In this document: positions 8,915-18,902 of the stretch, one piece after another
How the letters are laid out: each line of letters begins with the position of its first letter
Numbering within the stretch: the first letter of the stretch is position 1
Origin: CAG-791 sp045130475
Lineage (GTDB): Bacteria; Bacillota; Clostridia; Lachnospirales; Lachnospiraceae
DNA length: 64,000 nt
Direction of reading: 5' to 3'
Assembly: GCA_045130475.1 (NCBI GenBank)
Contig: JBGUPU010000022.1
Location: 47,201 to 111,200 of the forward strand
Notes under the pieces: generated by a model
Database searches by the model: none
What the model was told of the DNA's origin: nothing
What the model saw: only the letters and a program-made list of their open reading frames with translations
Translations under genes and position numbers: made by a program

Positions 8915-9898
8915 ATGAAGAATAATGAGGATAAGATCTCCGTGATCATCCCAGTCTACAATGTCAGGCCTTATCTGCAGATGTGCGCGGACAGCGTATT
9001 TGCGCAGACATTCCGCAATCTGGAGATTATTTTTGTCGACGACGGGTCAACGGACGGAAGCGGGGAGCTCTGTGACGAGCTTGCGAAAGGGGATCCGCGG
9101 GTACGCGTCATCCATCAGGAAAACGGAGGCCTTTCCGCCGCCCGCAATACCGGGATCGAAGCCAGCACAGGATCTTATATATACTTTCTTGACAGTGATG
9201 ACGCGATCTCACCGGTGACGATCGTACACCTCTGGACGGCATGTGTCCGCACAAGGGCAGACGTCGCGGTCGGGGATTTCATGCGGTTCACAGATCTGGA
9301 GGTTCCAAAGGACAGGGGTCAATTTACCAGTGAGGCGGTCAGCACCGAAGAGGTCCTTCGCAGGATGCTCATGCATGAGGGGTTCGGGCACCAGGCATGG
9401 GGAAAGCTGTTCAAGCGCAGTCTATGGGAAGAGTTTCGCTTCCCTGAGGGGCTTCTGTACGAAGACTATGCCATAATATACGATGTGATGATGGGGGCGC
9501 AGAAGGCTGCTGTTGTCAAAGATGCCCTGTACTATTACAGATTGCAGGAGAGCTCTATTATGCACAGCAGGATCGGAGAGAGGAATCTGTCGCTTCTTGA
9601 TACATCCGAGCGCGTGACGAAGATGCTCTCCAAACAGTATCCTTCCCTTCGCGGGCCTGCGGTCCGTCTGCAGGTGGTGACCTATATGCGCTTCCTGTCG
9701 GATATGCTCGAGACGGATTACAATCTGTTTCCGGATACTCAAAAACGTATCATTCAGACTGTCAGAGAATTGAAAAAGGAGTTTTTGAGTGCGCCGGGCG
9801 TGCGTAAAGTTGACAAGATGAAACTGCGCGTTCTCATGCTCGGAAAAAGAGCTTTTTATCTGATGTACAGGGCTTCGGATGCCGGAAAAAAAGGATAG
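8915..9898 (+). CDS. Glycosyltransferase family 2
   Basis: 327 residues. Canonical GT2 N-terminus: ISVIIPVYNV, VDDGSTDGSG, ENGGLSAARNTG and FLDSDD. GAGGAGG lies upstream of ATG 8915. It resembles its neighbour at 7700 in motif layout, and the C-terminal acceptor-binding parts are similar in style (YEDYAIIYDVM here). It is part of the repeat-unit assembly genes. Confidence 0.87.
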   Translation: MKNNEDKISVIIPVYNVRPYLQMCADSVFAQTFRNLEIIFVDDGSTDGSGELCDELAKGDPRVRVIHQENGGLSAARNTGIEASTGSYIYFLDSDDAISPVTIVHLWTACVRTRADVAVGDFMRFTDLEVPKDRGQFTSEAVSTEEVLRRMLMHEGFGHQAWGKLFKRSLWEEFRFPEGLLYEDYAIIYDVMMGAQKAAVVKDALYYYRLQESSIMHSRIGERNLSLLDTSERVTKMLSKQYPSLRGPAVRLQVVTYMRFLSDMLETDYNLFPDTQKRIIQTVRELKKEFLSAPGVRKVDKMKLRVLMLGKRAFYLMYRASDAGKKG

Positions 9899-9954
9899 TC
9901 CCGAACGGGACCTGCATCTGATCCTGTCAGAGATTTGTGCAGTTGGAGGAGTAA

Positions 9955-11187
9955 GTGTATCCTTATCTGATTACTTTCTTTATATCTATAGCAATTTGCG
10001 CCGCAGGAGAGTGGATGCTCAGAAAAAGCAATGCAGGAGCAGCTCTTTTGTGCTGCGTATCCGCCCTCTTTCCCGTCGTTCTGGCGGGCGCAAGGGCCTA
10101 TTCAGTGGGAACGGATGTCACTATTTACGGAAACTATGTATACATGGGGGCATGCAATTCAAAAGATCTGCGGACCCTGCTGCATTCAACGGACCAGATC
10201 GATCCTCTGTATACAGCACTCGCCTATGCTGTTTCACGATTTACTCACAATGCGCATTTTTTTTATCTGATAACTGCACTTCTGATCTGCGGGTTTACTA
10301 TGGCAGGGCTGTGGTATTACAGACGCTGGTGTTCGATCACACTCAGCTGGGCCTGTTTCCTTTTTCTGTTTTACGGAGAAACGCTCAATGTCATGCGTCA
10401 GTGTCTGGCTCTGGCCATAGTTTTTGCTGCCTTCCCTTTGTTTCTTGAGAAAAAATATATTCTGTTCGCGGTACTGAGCCAGGCAGCGATCCTGTTCCAT
10501 GTGACGGGAGTGATCGCGCTCCTGCTTCCTGTATTATATCTTTTGCTGAAAAAGAGGCCGCCCCGCTGGCTGCAGCTTTTCCTGATCGCTGCCTGTATTG
10601 CTGTTATTCTGTTCTACAGCCCCCTGCTTCGGATCGCTTTGGATTTAAACCTGCTGCCGGCAAAATTTTCCAGATATATAGCGAAAGGAATTCCGATTTC
10701 ACTCAATCCGACCCTCCTCAGGCTCCCTTTCCTGATCCCGATCTTCATGTTTTATGATCGCTTTTGCGGGATGGAAACAGCCGGCGGGACGCCCGCGGCA
10801 GTTCCCGGGGAAAAAACATCCCATGATCAGAGGACAGGCGGCTGGGGGGATTCTCTTTTGTCCGAAAACAGTAAAGCGGATGCCCGGATCCTGGGAAGGC
10901 TTGTTATTGTTCTGCTGTTTCTGGAACTCTGTACGGTACAGCTCAGAAGTGTACAGGCTGCTCTCTACAGGATCAGTTATTATTATGGTTATTACAGGTT
11001 TATTGCCTATCCCCGTCTGGTACACATTATTCGCAGGGACTACAGGGCGGCTGCTGCAGCGCTTCTGATCCTGTATCTCGTGATCATCTGGTATTACCAG
11101 AGTGTGATCCGGGGAAATAATCAGATCGTCCCTTACATTTATGCTCCGGACTGGTTTGATCCGGGAAACAGTATCATCGTTCAGTAA
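9955..11187 (+). CDS. EpsG-family membrane protein (probable polysaccharide polymerase)
   Basis: 410 residues starting at GTG 9955 behind GGAGGA. About ten hydrophobic segments are visible. The N-terminal block with VLAGARAYSVGTDVTIYGNY matches the EpsG family (R-x-x-x-V-G-T-D followed by Y). Residues about 272-309 are a polar, low-complexity loop not expected in the family (Gly/Ser/Thr-rich, between hydrophobic helices). EpsG proteins are thought to polymerise exopolysaccharide; with the Wzy-like protein at 4915 the cluster has two candidate polymerases. Confidence 0.75.
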   Translation: MYPYLITFFISIAICAAGEWMLRKSNAGAALLCCVSALFPVVLAGARAYSVGTDVTIYGNYVYMGACNSKDLRTLLHSTDQIDPLYTALAYAVSRFTHNAHFFYLITALLICGFTMAGLWYYRRWCSITLSWACFLFLFYGETLNVMRQCLALAIVFAAFPLFLEKKYILFAVLSQAAILFHVTGVIALLLPVLYLLLKKRPPRWLQLFLIAACIAVILFYSPLLRIALDLNLLPAKFSRYIAKGIPISLNPTLLRLPFLIPIFMFYDRFCGMETAGGTPAAVPGEKTSHDQRTGGWGDSLLSENSKADARILGRLVIVLLFLELCTVQLRSVQAALYRISYYYGYYRFIAYPRLVHIIRRDYRAAAAALLILYLVIIWYYQSVIRGNNQIVPYIYAPDWFDPGNSIIVQ

Positions 11188-11221
11188 ACGCCCCGGAGAC
11201 GCTCCGGCACGAGAGGTAAGA

Positions 11222-13456
11222 ATGAATATTACAGTAGTCACGCCCTATGACTCTTCCAATTTCGGGGCTTTTTTACAGGCCTATTGCCTGAACTGTTTCC
11301 TGAAAAGTCTGGGCCATCATGTCACCTACATTCCAACCAGGCCGTCGGACTACGTCGAGTCACTTTATTTCACACGAAGGCCCGCAACAAAGAAGGAAAA
11401 ATTAATTCCTGCTGTCTACAGGATTCATACAGAGTTCGGAAAACGGAAATTCGAGATTTTCAGGGAGGCACAGAAAGCTTTTCAGATTACCGGGGATTTC
11501 TCCGGGACGGATCTGATCGTACTCGGAAGCGATGAGATCTGGAATGCGGGGAAGGGTGTTTTCAACGCCTCTGTTTTCTGGGGGGATTTTGATGTGCCGA
11601 CGATCTCTTATGCTGCCAGTATAGGAGACGCGTCCGCCGATACTTTTGAGTACTGTCCCGATCAGGTCGACCAGCTGAAAAGGCTCAGGCGTGCCCTGGT
11701 CCGCGATGACCATACCAGGCGGGTTGTGGAAAAATACACAGATCTCAAGGCAGATCTTGTCTGTGATCCGACCATTCTCTGGCCTGTCGATCTATACGGC
11801 GAAGAATGCACGGATGAATATGTCCGGACGCACGATTGCCTGCTCGTCTATTCTTATTCGGTCAGCAAAAGGGAGAAGAAGGAAATCCTGAAATATGCAC
11901 GTGCCAAAAAACTGAAGGTCGTCACCTGCTGTTTCTATCACGGGTGGAGCGATCACCAGGTGGAGTGCAGTCCGCTTGCCCTGTCCGACCTGATCCGTAA
12001 GTGCAGACTTTTTTACACTTCCTCCTTCCACGGCACGGTTTTCGGTATGCTCAACCACGCGAATATGGCGGTGAGCACAGACAATCCCAAGACATTGCAC
12101 CTGATCACGCAGTTCGGGCTTGAAGACCGGCTGCTCTCCAGGAAAGAGATGAGCGCGGCGGGATTGGCACAGATCTTTGCCGTGAGACCTTCTTTCAAAA
12201 CGGCAGACAGAAATGTCCTTGACTGGCGGGCTCGTTCCGGTCAGTTGCTCAAAGAGGCGATCTCACAGCAAACCGGGGCTCAGACAGTACAGAAGAAGAT
12301 CGACCCGCTGATCTGTTTCCGCAACCAGTGCACCGGGTGCTTTGCATGCAGATCTGTCTGCAGAGAGGACGCCATCTCGATCAAAGTGGATGCACAGGGC
12401 AGGACTCTTCCGGAGATTGACCTGGAAAAATGCACGGGCTGCGGAGCCTGCCGCAGGATATGTCCCCAGAGAAACAGGCCTGCATTCCACAGGCCCCTGG
12501 AGTGCTATGCGGCCCGCGGAAAAGACAGCGAGGCGATCCGCAATTCTTCCTCGGGCGGGATTTCTGCGATCCTCGCAGATTCCTTTGTCAGAAACAAAAA
12601 CGCGGTCTGCGGGTCGGTAATAGACAAGGGGAGAGCTGTGCACAGGATTGTCCGTGACGAAAAGGATCTTGTCCTTCTTCAGGGATCCAAATACGTTCAG
12701 AGTGATATTTCCGGGATTTACGATGAAATCCGGCAGGAGCTGCGCGGCGGCAAAGAGGTGCTCTTTTTCGGCACCCCCTGCCAGGTGGATGCCATGAATG
12801 CATTTTTCGGTAAAAACCAGAACTTTTATTCCGTGGATATCATCTGTCACGGCGTTCCCCCCATGGAATTCCTGGATCAGCATCTGCAGCAGGTCACGGA
12901 GGGGAAGGCCTATGACCGCTTCCGTTTCCGCGGCAGTCCGGATGATTTCACCCTGAAAGTCTACGACCGGGAAGAGCTCCTCTACGCAGGATCCGATATT
13001 GAGGACACATACTTTTATGCCTTCCTCAACAGCCTGACTTATCGCGAAAACTGCTACAACTGCCGTTACGCAAAGGCTGAGCGCACCGGCGACCTCACGA
13101 TCGGTGACTTCTGGGGCATTGATACAAAGACCCTGCAAAACAGTTATGACGGCAATATTTCCGTCGTCCTGGTCAATACCGAAAAAGGGAGAGAGTTGTT
13201 CGAGCGGATCAGGACACAGCTGGTCTGCGAACGGAGGGAGACAGAAGAAGCAGTGCGGGGCAATCCCCAGCTGCGCAGGCCCTCCCTGCGGCACGGCGGC
13301 CGGGTCAGATTCCTTCATGCTTATATGGAATCCCGCGATTTCGGACAGGCCATTGCGGCGACCGGAATCGAGAAAGCTATGAAACGCATGCAGTTTGGCC
13401 GCACCGCCCCCGGAAAAGTCTATGTCTTTGTCAAAAAGATCTGGCAGGGACGCTGA
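11222..13456 (+). CDS. Fusion: polysaccharide pyruvyl transferase + FrhB-like 4Fe-4S protein
   Basis: 744 residues. Residues 1 to about 350 are a pyruvyl transferase domain (SNFGAFLQAYC, VLGSDEIWN, YTSSFHGTVFG). From about 365 follow two 4Fe-4S motifs (CTGCFACRSVCR and CTGCGACRRICP), then the FrhB N/C domains (SSSGGISAI, FGTPCQVDAM, CYNCRYAKAERTGDLTIGDFWG). The start at 11222 follows GAGAGG and skips a poor upstream extension. The fusion implies that the two activities, encoded separately at 2711 and 6404, act together, perhaps as a redox step tied to glycan decoration. The chemistry is unknown. Confidence 0.85.
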   Translation: MNITVVTPYDSSNFGAFLQAYCLNCFLKSLGHHVTYIPTRPSDYVESLYFTRRPATKKEKLIPAVYRIHTEFGKRKFEIFREAQKAFQITGDFSGTDLIVLGSDEIWNAGKGVFNASVFWGDFDVPTISYAASIGDASADTFEYCPDQVDQLKRLRRALVRDDHTRRVVEKYTDLKADLVCDPTILWPVDLYGEECTDEYVRTHDCLLVYSYSVSKREKKEILKYARAKKLKVVTCCFYHGWSDHQVECSPLALSDLIRKCRLFYTSSFHGTVFGMLNHANMAVSTDNPKTLHLITQFGLEDRLLSRKEMSAAGLAQIFAVRPSFKTADRNVLDWRARSGQLLKEAISQQTGAQTVQKKIDPLICFRNQCTGCFACRSVCREDAISIKVDAQGRTLPEIDLEKCTGCGACRRICPQRNRPAFHRPLECYAARGKDSEAIRNSSSGGISAILADSFVRNKNAVCGSVIDKGRAVHRIVRDEKDLVLLQGSKYVQSDISGIYDEIRQELRGGKEVLFFGTPCQVDAMNAFFGKNQNFYSVDIICHGVPPMEFLDQHLQQVTEGKAYDRFRFRGSPDDFTLKVYDREELLYAGSDIEDTYFYAFLNSLTYRENCYNCRYAKAERTGDLTIGDFWGIDTKTLQNSYDGNISVVLVNTEKGRELFERIRTQLVCERRETEEAVRGNPQLRRPSLRHGGRVRFLHAYMESRDFGQAIAATGIEKAMKRMQFGRTAPGKVYVFVKKIWQGR

Positions 13457-13501
13457 TCAGGGGAGATCCCGCACGCCAACTATGAGGTCGGTTTTACAGA
13501 T

Positions 13502-14950
13502 ATGCTGAAAAAAATGATTAATCGCTACAGATCGATCCCGGTAGCAGCAAAAGCTTCCCTGTGGTTCATTTTCTGCAGCGTCCTTCAGAAATGCGTGTCG
13601 ATGATCACGACGCCCATTTTCACAAGGCTGATGAGCACCACGCAGTACGGCCAGTTTCAGGTCTACAATTCGTGGCTCCAGATCTTTACAATTATCGTCA
13701 CTCTGCGTCTGAACTATGCCGTGTTCAACAAAGGGATGAGCAAATACAGGAATGATCGGGACGGGTATACCTCCACAATGCAGACCATCACTTTTGTGCT
13801 GGCCTTTGTGATGCTTCTGGTATATCTGGTCTTCCGCAGGCAGATCAACAGCATTACGGAGCTCCCGACTTTTGTCATGGTCGCGATTTTCCTGGAGCTT
13901 CTCTTTACACCTGCCATTGATTTCTGGACGATCCGCAAGCGCTACGAATACATCTATAAACCGGTGGTGTTCCGCACGCTGCTGATGGCATTTCTGAATG
14001 CCGGTCTGGGCGTGGCAGCCGTGATGCTCACGGAGGAAAAGGGCTATGCCCGCATAATGTCCTGCGTTCTGGTGAATATGTGTTTCGGCGTGAGTCTTTT
14101 CATCTACAACCGCAGGAAGGGAAGGATCTGGTTTAAAAAAGAGTACGCGAAATTCGCCATCCTCTTTAATATTCCGCTGCTTCTGCACTACATCTCCCAA
14201 TATATCCTGGACCAGTTCGACAGGATCATGATCCAGAAGATGGTAAGCATTGCAGCGGCCGGCCTTTACGGTGTCGCCTATAACGCCGCCATGGTCATGA
14301 AAATAGTGACCCAGAGTGTCAACAACGCGCTGATCCCCTGGCAGTATGAGAAGCTGGGAAGAAAGGAATTCAAAGAACTCGATGATGTACTCTTTTTGAT
14401 CTTCATCGGTGTGTCTGTGTGCGCCTTTATGTTCTCCTCTTTTGCCCCCGAGATCATGCGCATTATGGCACCCGCCAAATATTACGAGGCAGTCTATGTC
14501 ATCCCGCCGGTAGCGGTCGGCCTGGTATTTTCTTTTATGTATACGGCTTTCGCCAATGTCGAGTTTTTCTTTGACCAGAACAGATTCACTATGTATATCT
14601 CGATGGCCGGCGCTCTCCTGAACATCGTCCTCAATTATTTCGGGATCAAGTGGTTCGGGTTCATAGCCGCCGCCTACACGACGCTGTTCTGCTATATCGT
14701 GTTCGCGCTTTGCCATTACATTTACATGACAGCCAGCGTCAAAAAGGCCATTGGCGTAGATCATGTGTTCCAGTCCGGACGTCTTGTGGTTCTCTCCGTG
14801 ATCATCGTGGCAGTGACGATCTTCATGATCTTCTTCTACGATCAGGCTCTGATCCGCTACGGGATCAACCTGATGATCCTGCTCGCGGTATGGCTCAAGA
14901 GAGACCTCATCCGCGACATGTACAGAAAGATCCGCAGGAAAAAATCCTGA
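13502..14950 (+). CDS. Oligosaccharide flippase (Wzx/MATE-like)
   Basis: 482 residues and about 12-14 predicted membrane helices, typical for polysaccharide-repeat flippases of the MOP superfamily. These translocate lipid-linked repeat units across the membrane. Visible family features are the N-terminal amphipathic helix with SIPVAAKASLWFIFCS, the TPIFTRLMSTTQYG block in the first loop, and DQFDRIMIQKM in the middle. A GAGGT lies about 11 bases upstream. It belongs with the polymerases at 4915 and 9955 in a Wzx/Wzy-type pathway. Confidence 0.85.
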   Translation: MLKKMINRYRSIPVAAKASLWFIFCSVLQKCVSMITTPIFTRLMSTTQYGQFQVYNSWLQIFTIIVTLRLNYAVFNKGMSKYRNDRDGYTSTMQTITFVLAFVMLLVYLVFRRQINSITELPTFVMVAIFLELLFTPAIDFWTIRKRYEYIYKPVVFRTLLMAFLNAGLGVAAVMLTEEKGYARIMSCVLVNMCFGVSLFIYNRRKGRIWFKKEYAKFAILFNIPLLLHYISQYILDQFDRIMIQKMVSIAAAGLYGVAYNAAMVMKIVTQSVNNALIPWQYEKLGRKEFKELDDVLFLIFIGVSVCAFMFSSFAPEIMRIMAPAKYYEAVYVIPPVAVGLVFSFMYTAFANVEFFFDQNRFTMYISMAGALLNIVLNYFGIKWFGFIAAAYTTLFCYIVFALCHYIYMTASVKKAIGVDHVFQSGRLVVLSVIIVAVTIFMIFFYDQALIRYGINLMILLAVWLKRDLIRDMYRKIRRKKS

Positions 14951-14999
14951 TCGCTGACAGAAACAGTCCGTTTGTAGACTTTGCACAGGAAGAGAAAAA

Positions 15000-16154
15000 A
15001 TGATCGGAATACTCACTTTTCATAAATCTGTGAACTACGGCTCTGTGCTGCAGGCCTGGGCTCTTCAGAGGATGTTCGACCTCAAGGGCTTCGAGTCGGA
15101 ATTCATCGACTACCAGCCTGAGAGATACGGGAGACTCTATAATGTCTTCCTCAGGCCGGACAGCGTGCGCGCCCTGGCGATCAATATGAACCGTCTGCCC
15201 GTCAGTTCGATCCTGGCGAGACAGAACAAGAGCTTTGCCCGCTTCCGGCAGGAAAACCTCCGGATGAGCCGGGAGACCTACCGGGCTGACAATCAGGAAG
15301 AGATTGCCGGCAGGAACTATGAAGCAGTGGTCTGCGGCAGCGACCAGATCTGGAATACGAAGGCAAAGGATGCAGATTCCGTCTATTATCTGCCTTTTCC
15401 GATCCCCGGCAGAAAAGCCGCCTATGCTGTGAGCCTCAATATCGGCTCCTTTAAAGAGTTAGAAAACAGAGAACGCTACAGAGAATGGATCAGCGACTTT
15501 GATTACCTGTCCTGCCGCGAACAAGACGGCGTGGACAAACTTCGAGGCCTGCTGGGAGAAGAGCGCAGGATCGACCTGGCCCTGGATCCCACTCTGCTGC
15601 ACAACAAGGTGGAGTTCGCCCGGATCACCTCTCCCAGGCTGATCCGCGGAAAATACATCTTTGTCTATTATGTCTGGTTCAACGATTCCATTGTCAAGGC
15701 TGCCCGCAGGATAGGGAAAAAGACGGGTCTTCCCGTATACACGATCGAGATGGCCAAGGGAAGCCGCGCCTATCTGCGCCTGATCAAAAACGGCATTCAC
15801 CCGGTCACACGCCATCTGGCGCCGGGCGATTACCTGAGCCTGATCAAGAACGCGGCTTATGTCGTGACCGATTCTTTCCACGGCACAGCCTTTTCCCTTG
15901 TCTTTGAGAAACAATTTGTCTGTATCAACGATAAAGCGGGAGAGGGTGATTACAAAAATGATGTCCGTATCACCGGGATCCTGGGACGGCTGGGGCTGCA
16001 GGACCGCTTCATCACCAGCGAGGAGGCGGACAGTTTCGACCTGGACGCTCCGATCAACTATCGAAGAGTCACAAAAAAGCGCCTTCAGCTGGCGGAGGAA
16101 TCCTTCGGAAGACTGGCGGAAGCGCTGACCTCAGAGAATACTTTCGTTCAATAA
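15000..16154 (+). CDS. Polysaccharide pyruvyl transferase family protein (third module)
   Basis: 384 residues. Motifs: VNYGSVLQAWA at the N-terminus, VVCGSDQIWN centrally, and VTDSFHGTAFS near the C-terminus. AGGAAGAG precedes ATG 15000. It is similar in organisation to the product of 2711. Having three such modules suggests more than one pyruvylation event per repeat unit, or paralogues with changed substrates. Confidence 0.85.
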   Translation: MIGILTFHKSVNYGSVLQAWALQRMFDLKGFESEFIDYQPERYGRLYNVFLRPDSVRALAINMNRLPVSSILARQNKSFARFRQENLRMSRETYRADNQEEIAGRNYEAVVCGSDQIWNTKAKDADSVYYLPFPIPGRKAAYAVSLNIGSFKELENRERYREWISDFDYLSCREQDGVDKLRGLLGEERRIDLALDPTLLHNKVEFARITSPRLIRGKYIFVYYVWFNDSIVKAARRIGKKTGLPVYTIEMAKGSRAYLRLIKNGIHPVTRHLAPGDYLSLIKNAAYVVTDSFHGTAFSLVFEKQFVCINDKAGEGDYKNDVRITGILGRLGLQDRFITSEEADSFDLDAPINYRRVTKKRLQLAEESFGRLAEALTSENTFVQ

Positions 16155-16167
16155 AGGAGAGACTGTC

Positions 16168-17211
16168 GTGAAATCCGGCGATACAGAAATGATTTCCGTG
16201 ATAATGCCCGTATACAATGCGGAGAGGACAGTGGAGAGGACGATCCGAAGTATTCTGGGACAGACTTTTCAGGATTTTGAATTGATCATAGTAGATGACG
16301 GCTCTGCTGACAGGACGGCAGAAATCTGCACGAAGACCGGCTCGGACAGGATCGTTTACTGCCGACAGGAGAATGCAGGGCCGGCAGCGGCGAGAAATCT
16401 CGGTCTTGCAAAGGCACGCGGTACCCTGATATGCTTTATTGACGCAGATGATACAGTAGAGAGGGATTATCTGCAGGTCCTCGCCCGCTGCATTGAAGGA
16501 GCGGATCTGGCAGTCTGCGGATTCAGCACACTGACCGCTGATCCGTCCGCCTGCAGTTTGGAGAGGGCAGAGGACAATGCACTTTTACCAGGGGATGCTC
16601 CGGCGGAAAATCCTGCCGCGGCTGCAGCCTGCGCGGAGGACCTGATCTGTGAAAGCAGCGTCTCTGCCATGAAGCTTGCCCTGAAGGACGATCTTGTCGG
16701 CGGCTTTCTCTGGAACAAGATTTTCAGGCGGAGCCTGATCGAGAAGAACAGGATCCGGTTTGATCAAAAGCTCTTTGTGGGGGAAGACCTGCTCTTCGTG
16801 GAGCAGTATCTCTCCGAAAGCGAGACCGTACATATAACAAAAAAACAACTATATAATTATTATTCTGCGGATGATTCCATATCGCATGCAATGTCGCGGC
16901 GGAACCTGACCCTGCTCCGCGCACTTGAAGAAGTGCACGGGCTGTCCGAAGATCCCGGATTCAGAGAGATGGCCGCCATTCGCTATACGCGTCAGTTTCT
17001 GGCGCTCTATCCCTTCTTCCCGGAGGACAAGATGCTCAGGAGAAGATTTGCCCGGTTCCGGAGACAGTACGGGTATTCGGACCGCCGGATCTTCGCGGCA
17101 TTGACACCAGACTACCGGTTGAGATTTGCCCTCTACAGGGTAAATCCCCGTCTGTATGCATTATGCATGGTTGCCCGCCGGCCCTTGCAAAAGAGCCGGC
17201 ATAACAAGTAA
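16168..17211 (+). CDS. Glycosyltransferase family 2
   Basis: 347 residues from GTG 16168, behind AAAGGAGA. GT2 motifs: ISVIMPVYNAE, VDDGSADRTA, ENAGPAAARNLG and FIDADD. An Ala/Glu-rich stretch at about residues 130-155 looks like a low-complexity insertion into the domain. It starts 13 bases after the previous stop and is the last gene of the polysaccharide set. Confidence 0.85.
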   Translation: MKSGDTEMISVIMPVYNAERTVERTIRSILGQTFQDFELIIVDDGSADRTAEICTKTGSDRIVYCRQENAGPAAARNLGLAKARGTLICFIDADDTVERDYLQVLARCIEGADLAVCGFSTLTADPSACSLERAEDNALLPGDAPAENPAAAAACAEDLICESSVSAMKLALKDDLVGGFLWNKIFRRSLIEKNRIRFDQKLFVGEDLLFVEQYLSESETVHITKKQLYNYYSADDSISHAMSRRNLTLLRALEEVHGLSEDPGFREMAAIRYTRQFLALYPFFPEDKMLRRRFARFRRQYGYSDRRIFAALTPDYRLRFALYRVNPRLYALCMVARRPLQKSRHNK

Positions 17212-17227
17212 TGAGAGGAAATAGTTT

Positions 17228-18787
17228 ATGAAAAGAGAAAGTGGAATTCTTTATCCAGTGTCAACCCTGCCTTCAAAGTTCGGAATCGGCTCTTTTTCCA
17301 GGGAAGCCTATGAATTTATCGATTTCCTGAAAGAAGCCGGACAGAGATACTGGCAGGTTCTGCCGCTCTGCCAGACCGGCTTCGGAGACTCCCCCTATCA
17401 ATCCGTCTCCTCCTTTGCCGGTAATCCTTACTTTATCGATCTGGAAAAACTGATCGAAGAGGGGCTTCTGACCTGGGATGAAGTGAACCGCTTCGATTTT
17501 GGCAGCGACCCGGAAAAGGTTGACTACGGCGCGATGTACAACAATCGCTACACCGTGCTCCGTATTGCGTTTGACCGTTTCCGCACCCTTGAAAACTCCC
17601 CGTCCCACAGTGAGTACCATCAGGAGTACCAGGAGTATATGGAGAGAGAGCACTATTGGCTCTTTGACTATGCTCTCTACATGGCTCTCAAGAAAAAATA
17701 CGAAGGCAAGTCCTGGACAGACTGGGATGACGGCGTGAGACTCCGCGACAAGAAGGCTCTGACTGCCGCTGCAAAAGAGCTCTCGGAGGAAATTGATTTC
17801 TACCGCTTCCTGCAGTTCGAATTCGACCGTCAGTGGAAAAAGCTCCACGCCTACGCGCAGGAGCAGGGCATCAGGATCATCGGCGATATACCTTTCTATG
17901 TGGCCATGGACAGTGCAGCCACATGGGCCCACTCTGATATCTTCCGTTTTGACAAAGATCTCGTCCCCACTGTTGTGGCAGGATGCCCTCCGGATGCGTT
18001 CTCTCCGACCGGCCAGCTCTGGGGAAATCCTGTCTATGACTGGAAAAAGCTCAAGAGAAGAGGCTATGACTGGTGGATCCAGCGTTTTGCACGAAACTTT
18101 GAGTTTTATGATGTGGTCCGCCTGGATCATTTCAACGGCTTTGCAGAGTACTATGAGGTACCTTATGGTGATGAGACAGCCGAGAACGGAAAAGTCGTCA
18201 AGGGACCCGGCAATGATTTCTTCAATGCAGTGAAGAAGGCACTTGGCGATGTCGCGATCATTGCAGAAGATCTGGGCAACATTACCCCTGCAACCGAAAA
18301 ACTTCTGAATGACACCGGTTATCCGGGCATGAAGGTCCTCCAGTTTGCCTTCGATCCGAGCGAGTCCAGCTATTATCTGTCCTACAACCACGTCAGGAAC
18401 GCGGTTGTTTACACAGGCACGCACGACAATACAACGACCCGCGCATGGATCGAGCAGTGCAGCGACCACGACCGTGATTTTGCCCGCCGCTTCATCCACT
18501 CTGAGTACACCGATTACGGCGCTTTCACATGGGACTTCATCCGCGAGGCTTTCCGCAGCGTCTGTGATCTCTGCATCATTCCCATCCAGGACTTCCTGGT
18601 GAAGGGAGAAGAGTCCCGCCTCAATACCCCCGGCACAGCCCAGGGCAACTGGCAGTGGCGTGTGACGCCCGGACTTCTGTCTCATGAGCTTGCACACAGC
18701 ATTTACGACCTGACAAAGACCTACGGCCGCCTGCCCAAGCAGGAGACTGCAGAAGAAGAGAAAAAAGAAACAGCAAAAAAGAAATAA
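17228..18787 (+). CDS. malQ: 4-alpha-glucanotransferase (amylomaltase)
   Basis: 519 residues, GH77 family length. It transfers alpha-1,4-glucan segments between maltodextrins. Visible are SPYQSVSSFAGNPYFIDL near the N-terminus, GDIPFYVAMDSAATWA, VRLDHFNGFAEYY with the nucleophile Asp, IAEDLG with the acid/base Glu, and TGTHDNTTTRAW with the third carboxylate. A Lys/Glu-rich tail closes the protein. GAGAGGAAA precedes ATG 17228. It follows the polysaccharide genes by 16 bases and could be co-transcribed, but it is a glycogen/maltodextrin enzyme rather than part of capsule synthesis. Confidence 0.93.
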   Translation: MKRESGILYPVSTLPSKFGIGSFSREAYEFIDFLKEAGQRYWQVLPLCQTGFGDSPYQSVSSFAGNPYFIDLEKLIEEGLLTWDEVNRFDFGSDPEKVDYGAMYNNRYTVLRIAFDRFRTLENSPSHSEYHQEYQEYMEREHYWLFDYALYMALKKKYEGKSWTDWDDGVRLRDKKALTAAAKELSEEIDFYRFLQFEFDRQWKKLHAYAQEQGIRIIGDIPFYVAMDSAATWAHSDIFRFDKDLVPTVVAGCPPDAFSPTGQLWGNPVYDWKKLKRRGYDWWIQRFARNFEFYDVVRLDHFNGFAEYYEVPYGDETAENGKVVKGPGNDFFNAVKKALGDVAIIAEDLGNITPATEKLLNDTGYPGMKVLQFAFDPSESSYYLSYNHVRNAVVYTGTHDNTTTRAWIEQCSDHDRDFARRFIHSEYTDYGAFTWDFIREAFRSVCDLCIIPIQDFLVKGEESRLNTPGTAQGNWQWRVTPGLLSHELAHSIYDLTKTYGRLPKQETAEEEKKETAKKK

Positions 18788-18811
18788 CATAACGAAATAA
18801 AAGTGATCAAT

Positions 18812-18858
18812 GAGATTCGGTTCCGGCGGAAAACCGCTGCGGAACCGAATCTCTTATT
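18812..18858 (+). terminator. Strong Rho-independent terminator after malQ
   Basis: A near-perfect hairpin: GAGATTCGGTTCCG pairs with CGGAACCGAATCTC around an inner GCGG-AAAA-CCGC, followed by a TTATTTTTATTTTA tract. It ends the polysaccharide-malQ transcription unit. Confidence 0.93.
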
Positions 18859-18902
18859 TTTATTTTATTGACAGAAAAAGAATACAGGTGTACATTCATG
18901 AT

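Noticed and set aside
13457..15016. 519-codon open frame on the minus strand opposite the flippase gene
   Set aside because: It is rich in His, Asp and Gln with no hydrophobic pattern or known motif, and has no ribosome site; it mirrors the codon bias of the flippase.
17273..18790. 505-codon minus-strand frame opposite malQ
   Set aside because: malQ motifs are complete on the plus strand; the antisense frame has no recognisable domain.
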